Source of the DNA: a virus | DNA length: 22,586 bases | Reading direction: 5' to 3' (one strand) | IMG/VR virus record: IMGVR_UViG_3300010296_002390 | Span: 1-22,586 of that record | Part shown: piece by piece, positions 17,674 to 22,298 of the stretch | Position numbering within the stretch: position 1 is the stretch's first letter | How the letters are laid out: each line of letters starts with the position of its first letter | Notes under the pieces: model-generated | What the model was told of the DNA's origin: nothing | The model's database searches: none | What the model saw: the letters and a program-made list of their open reading frames with translations, nothing else | Made by a program: the position numbers and the translations under genes

Positions 17674-18015
17674 ATGGAAAATCACATTGAATACCTTGAT
17701 TACGTTGAGGGCATCGCAAAAGACATTCTTGACGAGACTACAGACAGGGAGAGAGCTGAAGAGCTTGTTTGGGAATGCGCTGACTCTTCTCAGTACGTCT
17801 GCTATTACAGCAAAGCTCACGACCTAGTTCACTTGGTTCGCAAATGGGATCCGAGCCTATACGACGATGCCCAGGATGAGGTTGAAGAGCTGAAAATGGG
17901 AGAGTACCTAGACTACGACACATATGCTACCAAGTTGGCGTTTTCGATCCTACGCATCCACCTCTCCCATCTTGTCAATGAACAGATTGAGAACCGCGAG
18001 GAGGGTGCGGTATGA
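17674..18015 (+). CDS. Hypothetical acidic protein, first gene of a moron-like cassette
   Basis: 113 residues from ATG; upstream AGAAAGAA is only a weak ribosome site. The protein is acidic and helical, with clustered Asp/Glu/Tyr (ENHIEYLDYVEGIAKDIL; YYSKAHDLVHLVRKWDPSLY). No domain is recognised. It has its own promoter upstream and shares an ATGA overlap with the 47-residue gene and a terminator downstream, separate from the late operon. Position next to attP puts it at one end of the integrated prophage, where lysogenic conversion or superinfection genes often sit. That role is inferred from context alone. Confidence 0.6.
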   Translation: MENHIEYLDYVEGIAKDILDETTDRERAEELVWECADSSQYVCYYSKAHDLVHLVRKWDPSLYDDAQDEVEELKMGEYLDYDTYATKLAFSILRIHLSHLVNEQIENREEGAV

Positions 18016-18155
18016 AGCCTGGGGATACAGTTCGCATTGACGGTAAAGAATACACGCTGATTGAGATCTGTCCCGGACAGGCGATGATCATTGAGGATAA
18101 GCATGGAGGTCAGTTTTTGTGCAGTGGGTATATGGTCGCCCAACATTGGGAGTAG
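18012..18155 (+). CDS. 47-residue hypothetical protein, second gene of the cassette
   Basis: ATG overlaps the previous TGA (ATGA), with GAGGAGGG just upstream (17998-18005) as a good ribosome site. The sequence starts MKPGDTVRIDGKEYTLIEIC and ends YMVAQHWE. Alternating hydrophobic residues and Gly turns suggest a small SH3-like beta barrel. No family is recognised. It is followed 11 bp later by a terminator. Confidence 0.65.
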   Translation: MKPGDTVRIDGKEYTLIEICPGQAMIIEDKHGGQFLCSGYMVAQHWE

Positions 18156-18166
18156 ATTAAAAGCAG

Positions 18167-18190
18167 CCGAGGTTAAGCCTCGGTTTTTTT
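18167..18190 (+). terminator. Intrinsic terminator of the moron-like cassette
   Basis: CCGAGG (18167-18172) pairs with CCTCGG (18178-18183) around TTAAG, followed by seven Ts (18184-18190). The distal 16 bases CGGTTTTTTTGTGTCC are identical to those after the late terminator. Confidence 0.9.
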
Positions 18191-18222
18191 GTGTCCAAAT
18201 TTTCTCAACACCGTGATGCTCC

Positions 18223-18244
18223 CCTGTTGACAGCCTGTTAATAG
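18223..18244 (+). repeat. Tandem 11-bp repeat pair B (candidate operator) with nearby TCAACACCGT
   Basis: CCTGTTGACAG (18223-18233) and CCTGTTAATAG (18234-18244) lie head-to-tail and cover the -35 of the integrase promoter. Upstream, TCAACACCGT (18205-18214) is identical to 20291-20300. The first copy is the exact reverse complement of 20222-20232. Confidence 0.6.
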
Positions 18245-18255
18245 TGGGTTACTTA
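18227..18255 (+). promoter_or_regulatory. Sigma70-type promoter for integrase, upstream of attP core
   Basis: TTGACA (18227-18232), a 17-bp spacer and TACTTA (18250-18255). The geometry is the same as in the moron promoter. The predicted transcript starts near 18262 and runs through the attachment core before reaching the integrase ATG at 18377. Confidence 0.65.
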
Positions 18256-18260
18256 TAAAT

Positions 18261-18354
18261 CACTGCAAGTGGTAGTCGAACGGACTACGGATCAGAAGGT
18301 TTGGGGTTCGACTCCCTACGGGTGTACCACTTCTTCCCTCTGTCACTTGCAGTG
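18261..18354. repeat. Inverted repeat flanking the attachment core
   Basis: CACTGCAAGTG (18261-18271) and its exact reverse complement CACTTGCAGTG (18344-18354) bracket the tRNA-like core. The left arm extends to GTGGTA, matched by TACCAC at 18325-18330. A third, direct copy ACTGCAAG lies at 18366-18373. These may be integrase binding sites. Confidence 0.55.
18281..18329 (+). other. attP: attP core: 3' half of a tRNA, probably tRNA-Arg(ACG)
   Basis: The segment reads as the 3' part of a tRNA: an anticodon loop CTACGGA (18285-18291, anticodon ACG), variable loop AGGTT, T-stem TGGGG/CCCTA with loop TTCGACT (18307-18313), acceptor strand CGGGTGT, discriminator A and CCA (18327-18329). The sequence before the anticodon loop cannot pair with TCAGA and there is no D-arm or 5' acceptor strand, so it is not a complete tRNA. 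Phages that integrate into tRNA genes carry such a 3' fragment to restore the gene. The integrase follows directly. The precise crossover cannot be placed without attB. Confidence 0.65.
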
Positions 18355-18376
18355 TAAGTCCAACAACTGCAAGAAC

Positions 18377-19432
18377 ATGAACATCAAAAAAGTCACGCTA
18401 TTTAAGCGAGGTTCCAAGTACTACGCAAAGACCTGTTTTTTGGGTACAGTGTACACAGTGTCTACGGGCACTTCAGATAAAAACGATGCCTGGGAAATCG
18501 CACCAGGCAGGCTCACGAAAAAAGTCCAAGAGCAACGCACCAAGGGCAACAGTGTCCGCAGCGCCATTGAGCACTACCTCGATTTCAACACGGAATCCAG
18601 GGACAAGACCAAACGAGGCGTGATCTCGTTTGTTAAGAGCTACTGCAAGCTGCTAGGGTACAATCTGGACACGCCGGCCAAGCAGGCTTTCACCAAACAA
18701 TCAGCCATTCGGTTCCAGCAGCTGAGGCTCGCTGATGTTGAGCCAGAGGATCGCCCCAGAGTTGCCAGGAGCACCAACACGATCCTGCGATCTGTTAAGT
18801 GCCTCTACTCCGAAAGACTCCTAGATACCTACGACAAAATCCCGGATCACGTCACGTCATTCAAGAGGGTGCGATCCCTCAAAGCACCGTCTGTTCAATA
18901 CACGGTAGCCGACAAGAAAGAAAAGATTGCTGAGGCCATACGTCGATGCGATGCGCTCGAGGATGAGAACTACGGTGCCTGGTTGACCTACTACCTCTCG
19001 CTACATGCTGGTCTGAGGCGGAGTGAAGTGGCAGCTGCTAAATGGAGCTGGCTTACTGAGTCCGGGATATTGGTTCAGTCGGATGGTGACTTCCAGACCA
19101 AAAGTGGCAAGTCGCGCCTGGTTCCGCTTTCGCAATCTCAAGTCAGGCGACTGCGTGAATACCAGTTCGACGGTGAATATATTGTTCCTGGCCCCTACAC
19201 GGCGCGGTACAGAACACTTCCTGATGAGGTTGCCAAGATCATCCGAGACTGCGGTATCACTGGCAGCAAATCGTTTCATGAGCTTAGAAAATACTACGGC
19301 GCAAACGTGGCCACTCAGCTGGGGATTTTTCATGCTCAAAAGTACCTGGGGCACCACTCCCCGGAGATCACCAGCAAATACTACGCTGACATCGTCGATG
19401 CCAAACCCGTGGAGATAAAAATCTTGGCATGA
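18377..19432 (+). CDS. int: Tyrosine recombinase integrase
   Basis: 351 residues from ATG 18377. A longer frame from GTG 18269 would translate the tRNA fragment and is unlikely. The N-terminal part (VTLFKRGSKYYAKTCFLGTV) is an arm-binding-like beta domain, and the middle is a helical core-binding domain. The catalytic part has HAGLRRSE with Arg214, HELR with His301 and Arg304, LGHHSPEITSKYYADI with His326 and the nucleophile Tyr335 (nine residues after His326). It would catalyse recombination between attP and a host tRNA gene, and excision with a directionality factor not identified here. Its promoter lies on the other side of the attP core. A strong hairpin terminator follows. Confidence 0.9.
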   Translation: MNIKKVTLFKRGSKYYAKTCFLGTVYTVSTGTSDKNDAWEIAPGRLTKKVQEQRTKGNSVRSAIEHYLDFNTESRDKTKRGVISFVKSYCKLLGYNLDTPAKQAFTKQSAIRFQQLRLADVEPEDRPRVARSTNTILRSVKCLYSERLLDTYDKIPDHVTSFKRVRSLKAPSVQYTVADKKEKIAEAIRRCDALEDENYGAWLTYYLSLHAGLRRSEVAAAKWSWLTESGILVQSDGDFQTKSGKSRLVPLSQSQVRRLREYQFDGEYIVPGPYTARYRTLPDEVAKIIRDCGITGSKSFHELRKYYGANVATQLGIFHAQKYLGHHSPEITSKYYADIVDAKPVEIKILA

Positions 19433-19438
19433 AGCAAC

Positions 19439-19458
19439 TTACACCGTATAACACCAGT
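19439..19458. repeat. 10-bp phased repeat pair downstream of integrase
   Basis: TTACACCGTA (19439-19448) is followed by TAACACCAGT (19449-19458). ACACC recurs with 10-bp spacing, as in the array at 20291-20310. It may be a weak member of the operator family. Confidence 0.35.
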
Positions 19459-19488
19459 GATAGTTGTTAATGTTCATATGTTGGATAC

Positions 19489-19525
19489 GGGGCTGAGGGG
19501 GCACCCACCTCTCGGCCCCTATTTT
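19489..19525 (+). terminator. Intrinsic terminator after integrase
   Basis: A 12-bp stem, GGGGCTGAGGGG (19489-19500) against CCTCTCGGCCCC (19508-19519) with two G-T pairs and a 7-nt loop, is followed by TATTTTA. The T-run is shorter than in the other two terminators, so some readthrough into the next gene is possible. Confidence 0.7.
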
Positions 19526-20050
19526 ATGGTGACCTACCAACCAACCCCAGGCCAGGTGACCAGCTGCTATCTGGCTGCTCTCACTAATCCGGACCTCTGC
19601 AAGCCGAGCCCGGTCAGCAGTCGCTTTGACTCTCAATCATTTGAGGAGCGCCTAGAGATCAGAACCATTGCATACCTGGCTGAGGCCGGGATGAACCTAG
19701 CGGTGGGAAATGGCTTCCTAAGCGGCCTGAGAGGGGTTCCTGACGTGCCTCCGAACATCGAGGTCAAATGGAACCGGCGAGGGGATAAGCTGATTGTCAG
19801 CGGCAAATACTTAGATCCAGACCTGATCTACGTCCTAGCTACCGGTAGGCGTCCAGTGGCCTACCTAGGATGGTTGCCAGGCCGCAAAATAACCAGGAGA
19901 CTTGCCGGGAACGGTTACCCTCAATGGTTTGCCTATGCTGGAGAGTTAAAACAATTTCCAAGCAGTTGGTGGGCAGAAAAACTCCCAAAAAACATTACCA
20001 TTGGTCAGGCAATGTCGCACCCCTCCGTTTACTCTTCAACCATCGCTTGA
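19526..20050 (+). CDS. Phage protein with PD-(D/E)XK nuclease-like motif
   Basis: 174 residues from ATG 19526. The frame opens earlier (GTG 19457, ATG 19478), but those starts fall in or before the terminator hairpin. No clear ribosome site is seen for any start. The first half (SSRFDSQSFEERLEIRTIAYL) is helical. Then comes VPDVPPNIEVKW, with Asp73 and Glu79-Val-Lys81, which has the spacing of a PD-(D/E)XK site, followed by DKLIV, LIYVLATGRRPVAYLGWLPG and WFAYAGELKQFP. This is the layout of small endonuclease-like phage proteins. The role is unknown. Its last 56 bp overlap the convergent RHH gene. Nuclease activity is not proven by the motif. Confidence 0.6.
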   Translation: MVTYQPTPGQVTSCYLAALTNPDLCKPSPVSSRFDSQSFEERLEIRTIAYLAEAGMNLAVGNGFLSGLRGVPDVPPNIEVKWNRRGDKLIVSGKYLDPDLIYVLATGRRPVAYLGWLPGRKITRRLAGNGYPQWFAYAGELKQFPSSWWAEKLPKNITIGQAMSHPSVYSSTIA

Positions 20051-20177
20051 TAACTGTCTCGATCATGTTGCTGACATTGCGGTTTTCCTCGTCAGCATAA
20101 TACTTGATTTCTTTCTTTAAATCATTGTCGAGCCAGAGGCCGAGCATTGATTTATTTGGATCTCTAGAATTTGGCAT
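19995..20177 (-). CDS. Ribbon-helix-helix (Arc/CopG-like) DNA-binding regulator, candidate repressor
   Basis: 60 residues from ATG (20177). A TTG three codons earlier (20186) is better spaced from AGGAAA and may be the real start. After an N-terminal arm (PNSRDPNK) come a strand SMLGLWLD (10-17), helix A (DLKKEIKYYADEEN) and helix B (NVSNMIETVIKRWLKSK), the RHH order with a short turn. Such proteins bind DNA as dimers with the strands in the major groove, often on tandem repeats. It is the only minus-strand gene, placed back-to-back with the early operon and separated from it by repeat clusters, like a phage repressor in a genetic switch. The repressor role is inferred from position. Confidence 0.7.
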   Translation of the reverse strand: MPNSRDPNKSMLGLWLDNDLKKEIKYYADEENRNVSNMIETVIKRWLKSKRRGATLPDQW

Positions 20178-20210
20178 AAACGTCAATGTTTCCTAATGAA
20201 AACGACTACA

Positions 20211-20232
20211 ATGTTAACAGTCTGTCAACAGG
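20211..20232 (-). repeat. Tandem 11-bp repeat pair C upstream of the RHH gene
   Basis: On the minus strand, CCTGTTGACAG (20232-20222) is followed by ACTGTTAACAT (20221-20211). The first is identical to the first copy of pair B. It contains TTGACA as a possible -35 for the RHH gene, but the hexamer 17 bp downstream (TCGTTT) is a poor -10. Confidence 0.55.
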
Positions 20233-20265
20233 TGTAAAGAAACATTCATAAAAAATCTACTTGCA

Positions 20266-20310
20266 ATATCAACAGTTTAACAACAAGTTATCAACACCGT
20301 TTAACACCGT
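20266..20310. repeat. Repeat array at the start of the early operon (operator or origin)
   Basis: ATATCAACAGT (20266-20276) is the exact reverse complement of 17580-17590. It is followed by TTAACAACA, then TCAACACCGT (20291-20300) and TTAACACCGT (20301-20310). The last unit covers the GTG start of the next gene, so bound protein would block it. TTATCAACA at 20288-20296 differs from the DnaA box TTATCCACA at one base, and an AT-rich stretch (20233-20265) lies just left. Confidence 0.5.
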
Positions 20311-20512
20311 GAGTGAATACGAATTAAACGAGCCGGTTTTCATCGACAGCTGGGCTTATGAAAAGCTTCAGCAGCTGAAAAGACCGGGCGAACACGAGAC
20401 ACAAACATTCCAACGAATATGGAACTATTACAAACAGACCAAAGCGGATGGGGACTTATCGGACTCATCATCGGAGCAGGACTACTCCTCGGATGCGTCC
20501 TGGCAGGAGTGA
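20309..20512 (+). CDS. Small protein, possibly a second RHH-type regulator (first early gene)
   Basis: 67 residues from GTG 20309. A TTG at 20261 would translate the repeat array and is unlikely. The core VFIDSWAYEKLQQLKRPGEH has the strand-then-helix look of small RHH/VapB-like proteins, whose members often read 'Y-x-x-L-x-x-L-K-R-P-G-E'; then comes a helix TQTFQRIWNYYKQTK. The last 17 residues are Ser/Asp-rich and may be a by-product of the overlapping frame. It is divergent from the minus-strand RHH gene and is the first gene of the early transcript, where a Cro-like protein would be expected. No ribosome site is visible and no operator contact residues can be confirmed. Confidence 0.45.
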   Translation: MSEYELNEPVFIDSWAYEKLQQLKRPGEHETQTFQRIWNYYKQTKADGDLSDSSSEQDYSSDASWQE

Positions 20513-20550
20513 GAACAAATGACGACGACGAAGCAGGAATTCAACGATGA
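20419..20550 (+). CDS. 43-residue membrane protein embedded out of frame in the preceding gene
   Basis: ATG 20419 to TGA 20550; the TGA overlaps the ATG of the ERF gene as ATGA, the same junction used by several gene pairs here. The peptide begins MELLQTDQSG, has a single hydrophobic helix of about residues 11-31 (WGLIGLIIGAGLLLGCVLAG), then RTNDDDEAG. A 20-residue uninterrupted hydrophobic run with Gly spacing is unlikely by chance. It overlaps the upstream gene by 94 bp in another frame. No clear ribosome site is seen. A role in the inner membrane, such as exclusion or lysis control, is open. Confidence 0.5.
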   Translation: MELLQTDQSGWGLIGLIIGAGLLLGCVLAGVRTNDDDEAGIQR

Positions 20551-21041
20551 GCGAACCATTAACAGATGCAGAGAAAGTGAGCGCCCTATGGGAAGCGATT
20601 GCCCAAGCTCAAAGCAAATTGGGACCGGTGCCAAAGAATGGGCGCAATCCACATTTCCGGACGAAGTATGCGACCCTGGACGACATCCTCAAATCTACAC
20701 TGCCGGTTTTCGCTTCCGTAGGCATCGGCATCACCCAATGGACTTCAACTTCAGAGAATGGCGTGAGGGTTAAAACTCTGATTGGCCACAAAGCAGGGGC
20801 TATCATTCAAGACACAATTGAACTGCCATGCGATACCACTAACCCTCAGAAAGTCGGATCGACCCTGACATACGCACGTCGGTATGCATTGCAATCTGCA
20901 TTGGGGATAGCCGCGGAGGAGGATGATGATGCCAACGCAAGTGCGATACCATCCAACCCGGTGCCCACCAGGACCAAACCTGTCGGGCAAGCCAGAAAAG
21001 TCCCTGGTAACAAGCCTCAGTTCGATTTGGGAGATCTATGA
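20547..21041 (+). CDS. erf: ERF-family single-strand annealing protein
   Basis: 164 residues; CAGGAATT lies upstream. The protein has the ERF signature: AIAQAQSKL, then NPHFRTKYATLDDIL (34-48), a GIGITQW turn, a V-x-V-K-T-L-I-G-H strand, NPQKVGSTLTYARRYAL (99-115), LGI and an acidic EEDDDAN tail. P22 Erf and relatives form rings on single-stranded DNA and anneal complementary strands in phage recombination and circularisation. The C-terminal 35 residues are Pro/Lys-rich, probably a linker with a partner-binding tip (QFDLGDL). It overlaps the nuclease gene by 4 bp, the usual annealing protein-exonuclease pairing. Confidence 0.85.
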   Translation: MSEPLTDAEKVSALWEAIAQAQSKLGPVPKNGRNPHFRTKYATLDDILKSTLPVFASVGIGITQWTSTSENGVRVKTLIGHKAGAIIQDTIELPCDTTNPQKVGSTLTYARRYALQSALGIAAEEDDDANASAIPSNPVPTRTKPVGQARKVPGNKPQFDLGDL

Positions 21042-22021
21042 GTGAGGAAAGACAACATCACCCTAACGGGTGTAGCAAATGGCCTGACTGGCTGAGGTGC
21101 TCAGACTACGAGGCAACCGGGGGTAGCAGCCCAGCTGCTGAACGAGGCACCAGGATTCACAAATACTGGGAGCTGCTTGGAACTGACGAGGCAATCGATG
21201 GGGACGCTGATCCAGAGGAAGTGGCTCATGCTGCATGGGCAGTTGGTCAGGTAGATGAGTTAGCAGGTGCAGCTGACATCGAGTGGGAACGCCGGATCGA
21301 GAGTGAAGCGCCAGAGTATTTCGGTTACCTCGATGCCTGTTGGTATGAGAACCCTGAGACCATCGTGATTTGTGACGGTAAATCTGGCCAGGGTAACGAT
21401 GAACAGTGGATCCAGCTGGTTGGCTATGCATACGCAATCATGCAGGAGGACACTGCCATTAAGCAGGCCAAGCTTCACTTCATCTACTGGGACAGGCGCG
21501 AGATCAAATCCTATGAATTTAGCCGCGCCCAGGTGTTAAACGAAGTTAAGAAACTTTTCCAACACCGACAGTCTGGGCAGAGGGCAACCGGGGTGCAGTG
21601 TAGTAGGTGCAAACTCTATGAGACCTGCGGGAAAGTGCAGGGGGTGTTGATTCGCACTTGGCAAACCGACTGGAGCTCAGTGTGGAACTCACCAGCTGCT
21701 CTCAGGGAGCTCGATGATGATTTGGACCTGCTCTCAAAGATGCATGAGAAAGTAAAAGCCAAAGTCAAAGAGCTGAGTGCCGCTGGAACTGAAGTGCCAG
21801 GCTACCGGTTTTACACCCGAAAGGGCTCTTCAAAAGTAGACACTCTAGAGGCTTGGAAATCTTTAAAGAAGAGACTATCTGCCGACGACTTTCTCAAGTG
21901 CTGCACAGTAAAGCTGTCAGCTCTTCAAGCCATGCATCAGCTCCGAACCGGCGAGGAGTTGACTGGAGAATTCATCACGCCGGGTGAATCAACGCAAGTG
22001 CTAACCAAAAAGAAAAACTAA
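21038..22021 (+). CDS. Cas4/RecB-like PD-(D/E)XK exonuclease with cysteine cluster
   Basis: 327 residues, ATG overlapping the ERF stop (ATGA). The nuclease half shows ERGTRIHKYWE with His41, GYLDACW with Asp99, ICDGKSG with Asp113-Gly-Lys115, and QLVGYAYAI with Gln126 and Tyr130: the H...D...DxK...QxxxY order of the RecB/Cas4 family. Cys12 or Cys21 near the N-terminus and C188, C191 and C197 (CSRCKLYETC) could hold an iron-sulfur cluster, as in Cas4 and AddB. The C-terminal part is helical. It most likely resects DNA ends to give the single strands annealed by ERF. DUF2800-type phage proteins have this layout. Confidence 0.75.
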   Translation: MSEERQHHPNGCSKWPDWLRCSDYEATGGSSPAAERGTRIHKYWELLGTDEAIDGDADPEEVAHAAWAVGQVDELAGAADIEWERRIESEAPEYFGYLDACWYENPETIVICDGKSGQGNDEQWIQLVGYAYAIMQEDTAIKQAKLHFIYWDRREIKSYEFSRAQVLNEVKKLFQHRQSGQRATGVQCSRCKLYETCGKVQGVLIRTWQTDWSSVWNSPAALRELDDDLDLLSKMHEKVKAKVKELSAAGTEVPGYRFYTRKGSSKVDTLEAWKSLKKRLSADDFLKCCTVKLSALQAMHQLRTGEELTGEFITPGESTQVLTKKKN

Positions 22022-22296
22022 TGCCACACCAATACACAAAAGTAACTGGGGGTCGATTGTTTAAAAACGAGACCCATGACGAAAACGGAAACCCAACCAA
22101 GCGACCACCATTGTCGGTGAGCAACTGCGAAGTTCTAGAAGATCTCAAAAAGGGAGATCGAGTGGACATAGCCGGTTGGATCAAACAAGAGGAGGGCACC
22201 AACGAGAAAGTCATCTCTATCACGGTGACCAAGAAGACCCTGGTTGGACCTGCTCCCAGTCAAGCTAACAACGACGACGACATTCCCTGGGGTTGA
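22021..22296 (+). CDS. SSB-like single-stranded DNA-binding protein
   Basis: 91 residues; ATG overlaps the previous TAA (TAATG). The centre (LSVSNCEVLEDLKKGDRVDI, then AGWIKQEEGTNEKVISITVT) reads like the later strands of an OB fold, with 'GDRVDIAGWIK' resembling SSB and phage SSB-like proteins. The C-terminus NNDDDIPWG strongly resembles the acidic partner-binding tip DDDIPF of bacterial SSB, with W-G in place of the terminal F. It would coat single strands for ERF and the nuclease. It is shorter than cellular SSB. Confidence 0.65.
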   Translation: MPHQYTKVTGGRLFKNETHDENGNPTKRPPLSVSNCEVLEDLKKGDRVDIAGWIKQEEGTNEKVISITVTKKTLVGPAPSQANNDDDIPWG

Positions 22297-22298
22297 GG

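Noticed and set aside
18261-18329. Complete tRNA gene
   Set aside because: Only the 3' half folds. The bases before the anticodon loop do not pair with TCAGA, and the D-arm and 5' acceptor strand are missing.
18269-18376. N-terminal extension of integrase from GTG 18269
   Set aside because: It would translate the tRNA fragment and its flanks into a Cys/Thr-rich peptide with no resemblance to an integrase arm domain; ATG 18377 starts at a normal MNIKK-type N-terminus.
19457-19525. N-terminal extension of the nuclease-like protein from GTG 19457
   Set aside because: It runs through a 12-bp hairpin that is better explained as the integrase terminator; not fully excluded.
20200-20228. Full minus-strand promoter for the RHH gene
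   Set aside because: TTGACA is perfect, but the hexamers 16-18 bp downstream (GTCGTT, TCGTTT, CGTTTT) are poor -10 boxes; only the repeat pair is reported.
20261-20308. Longer first early protein from TTG 20261
   Set aside because: The extension is just the translation of the repeat array (QYQQFNNKLSTPFNTV); GTG 20309 starts where the conserved-looking sequence begins.
20519-20773. 84-residue + strand frame over the ERF gene
   Set aside because: It lies out of frame in the clear ERF coding region, is Arg/Cys/His-rich and shows no domain.
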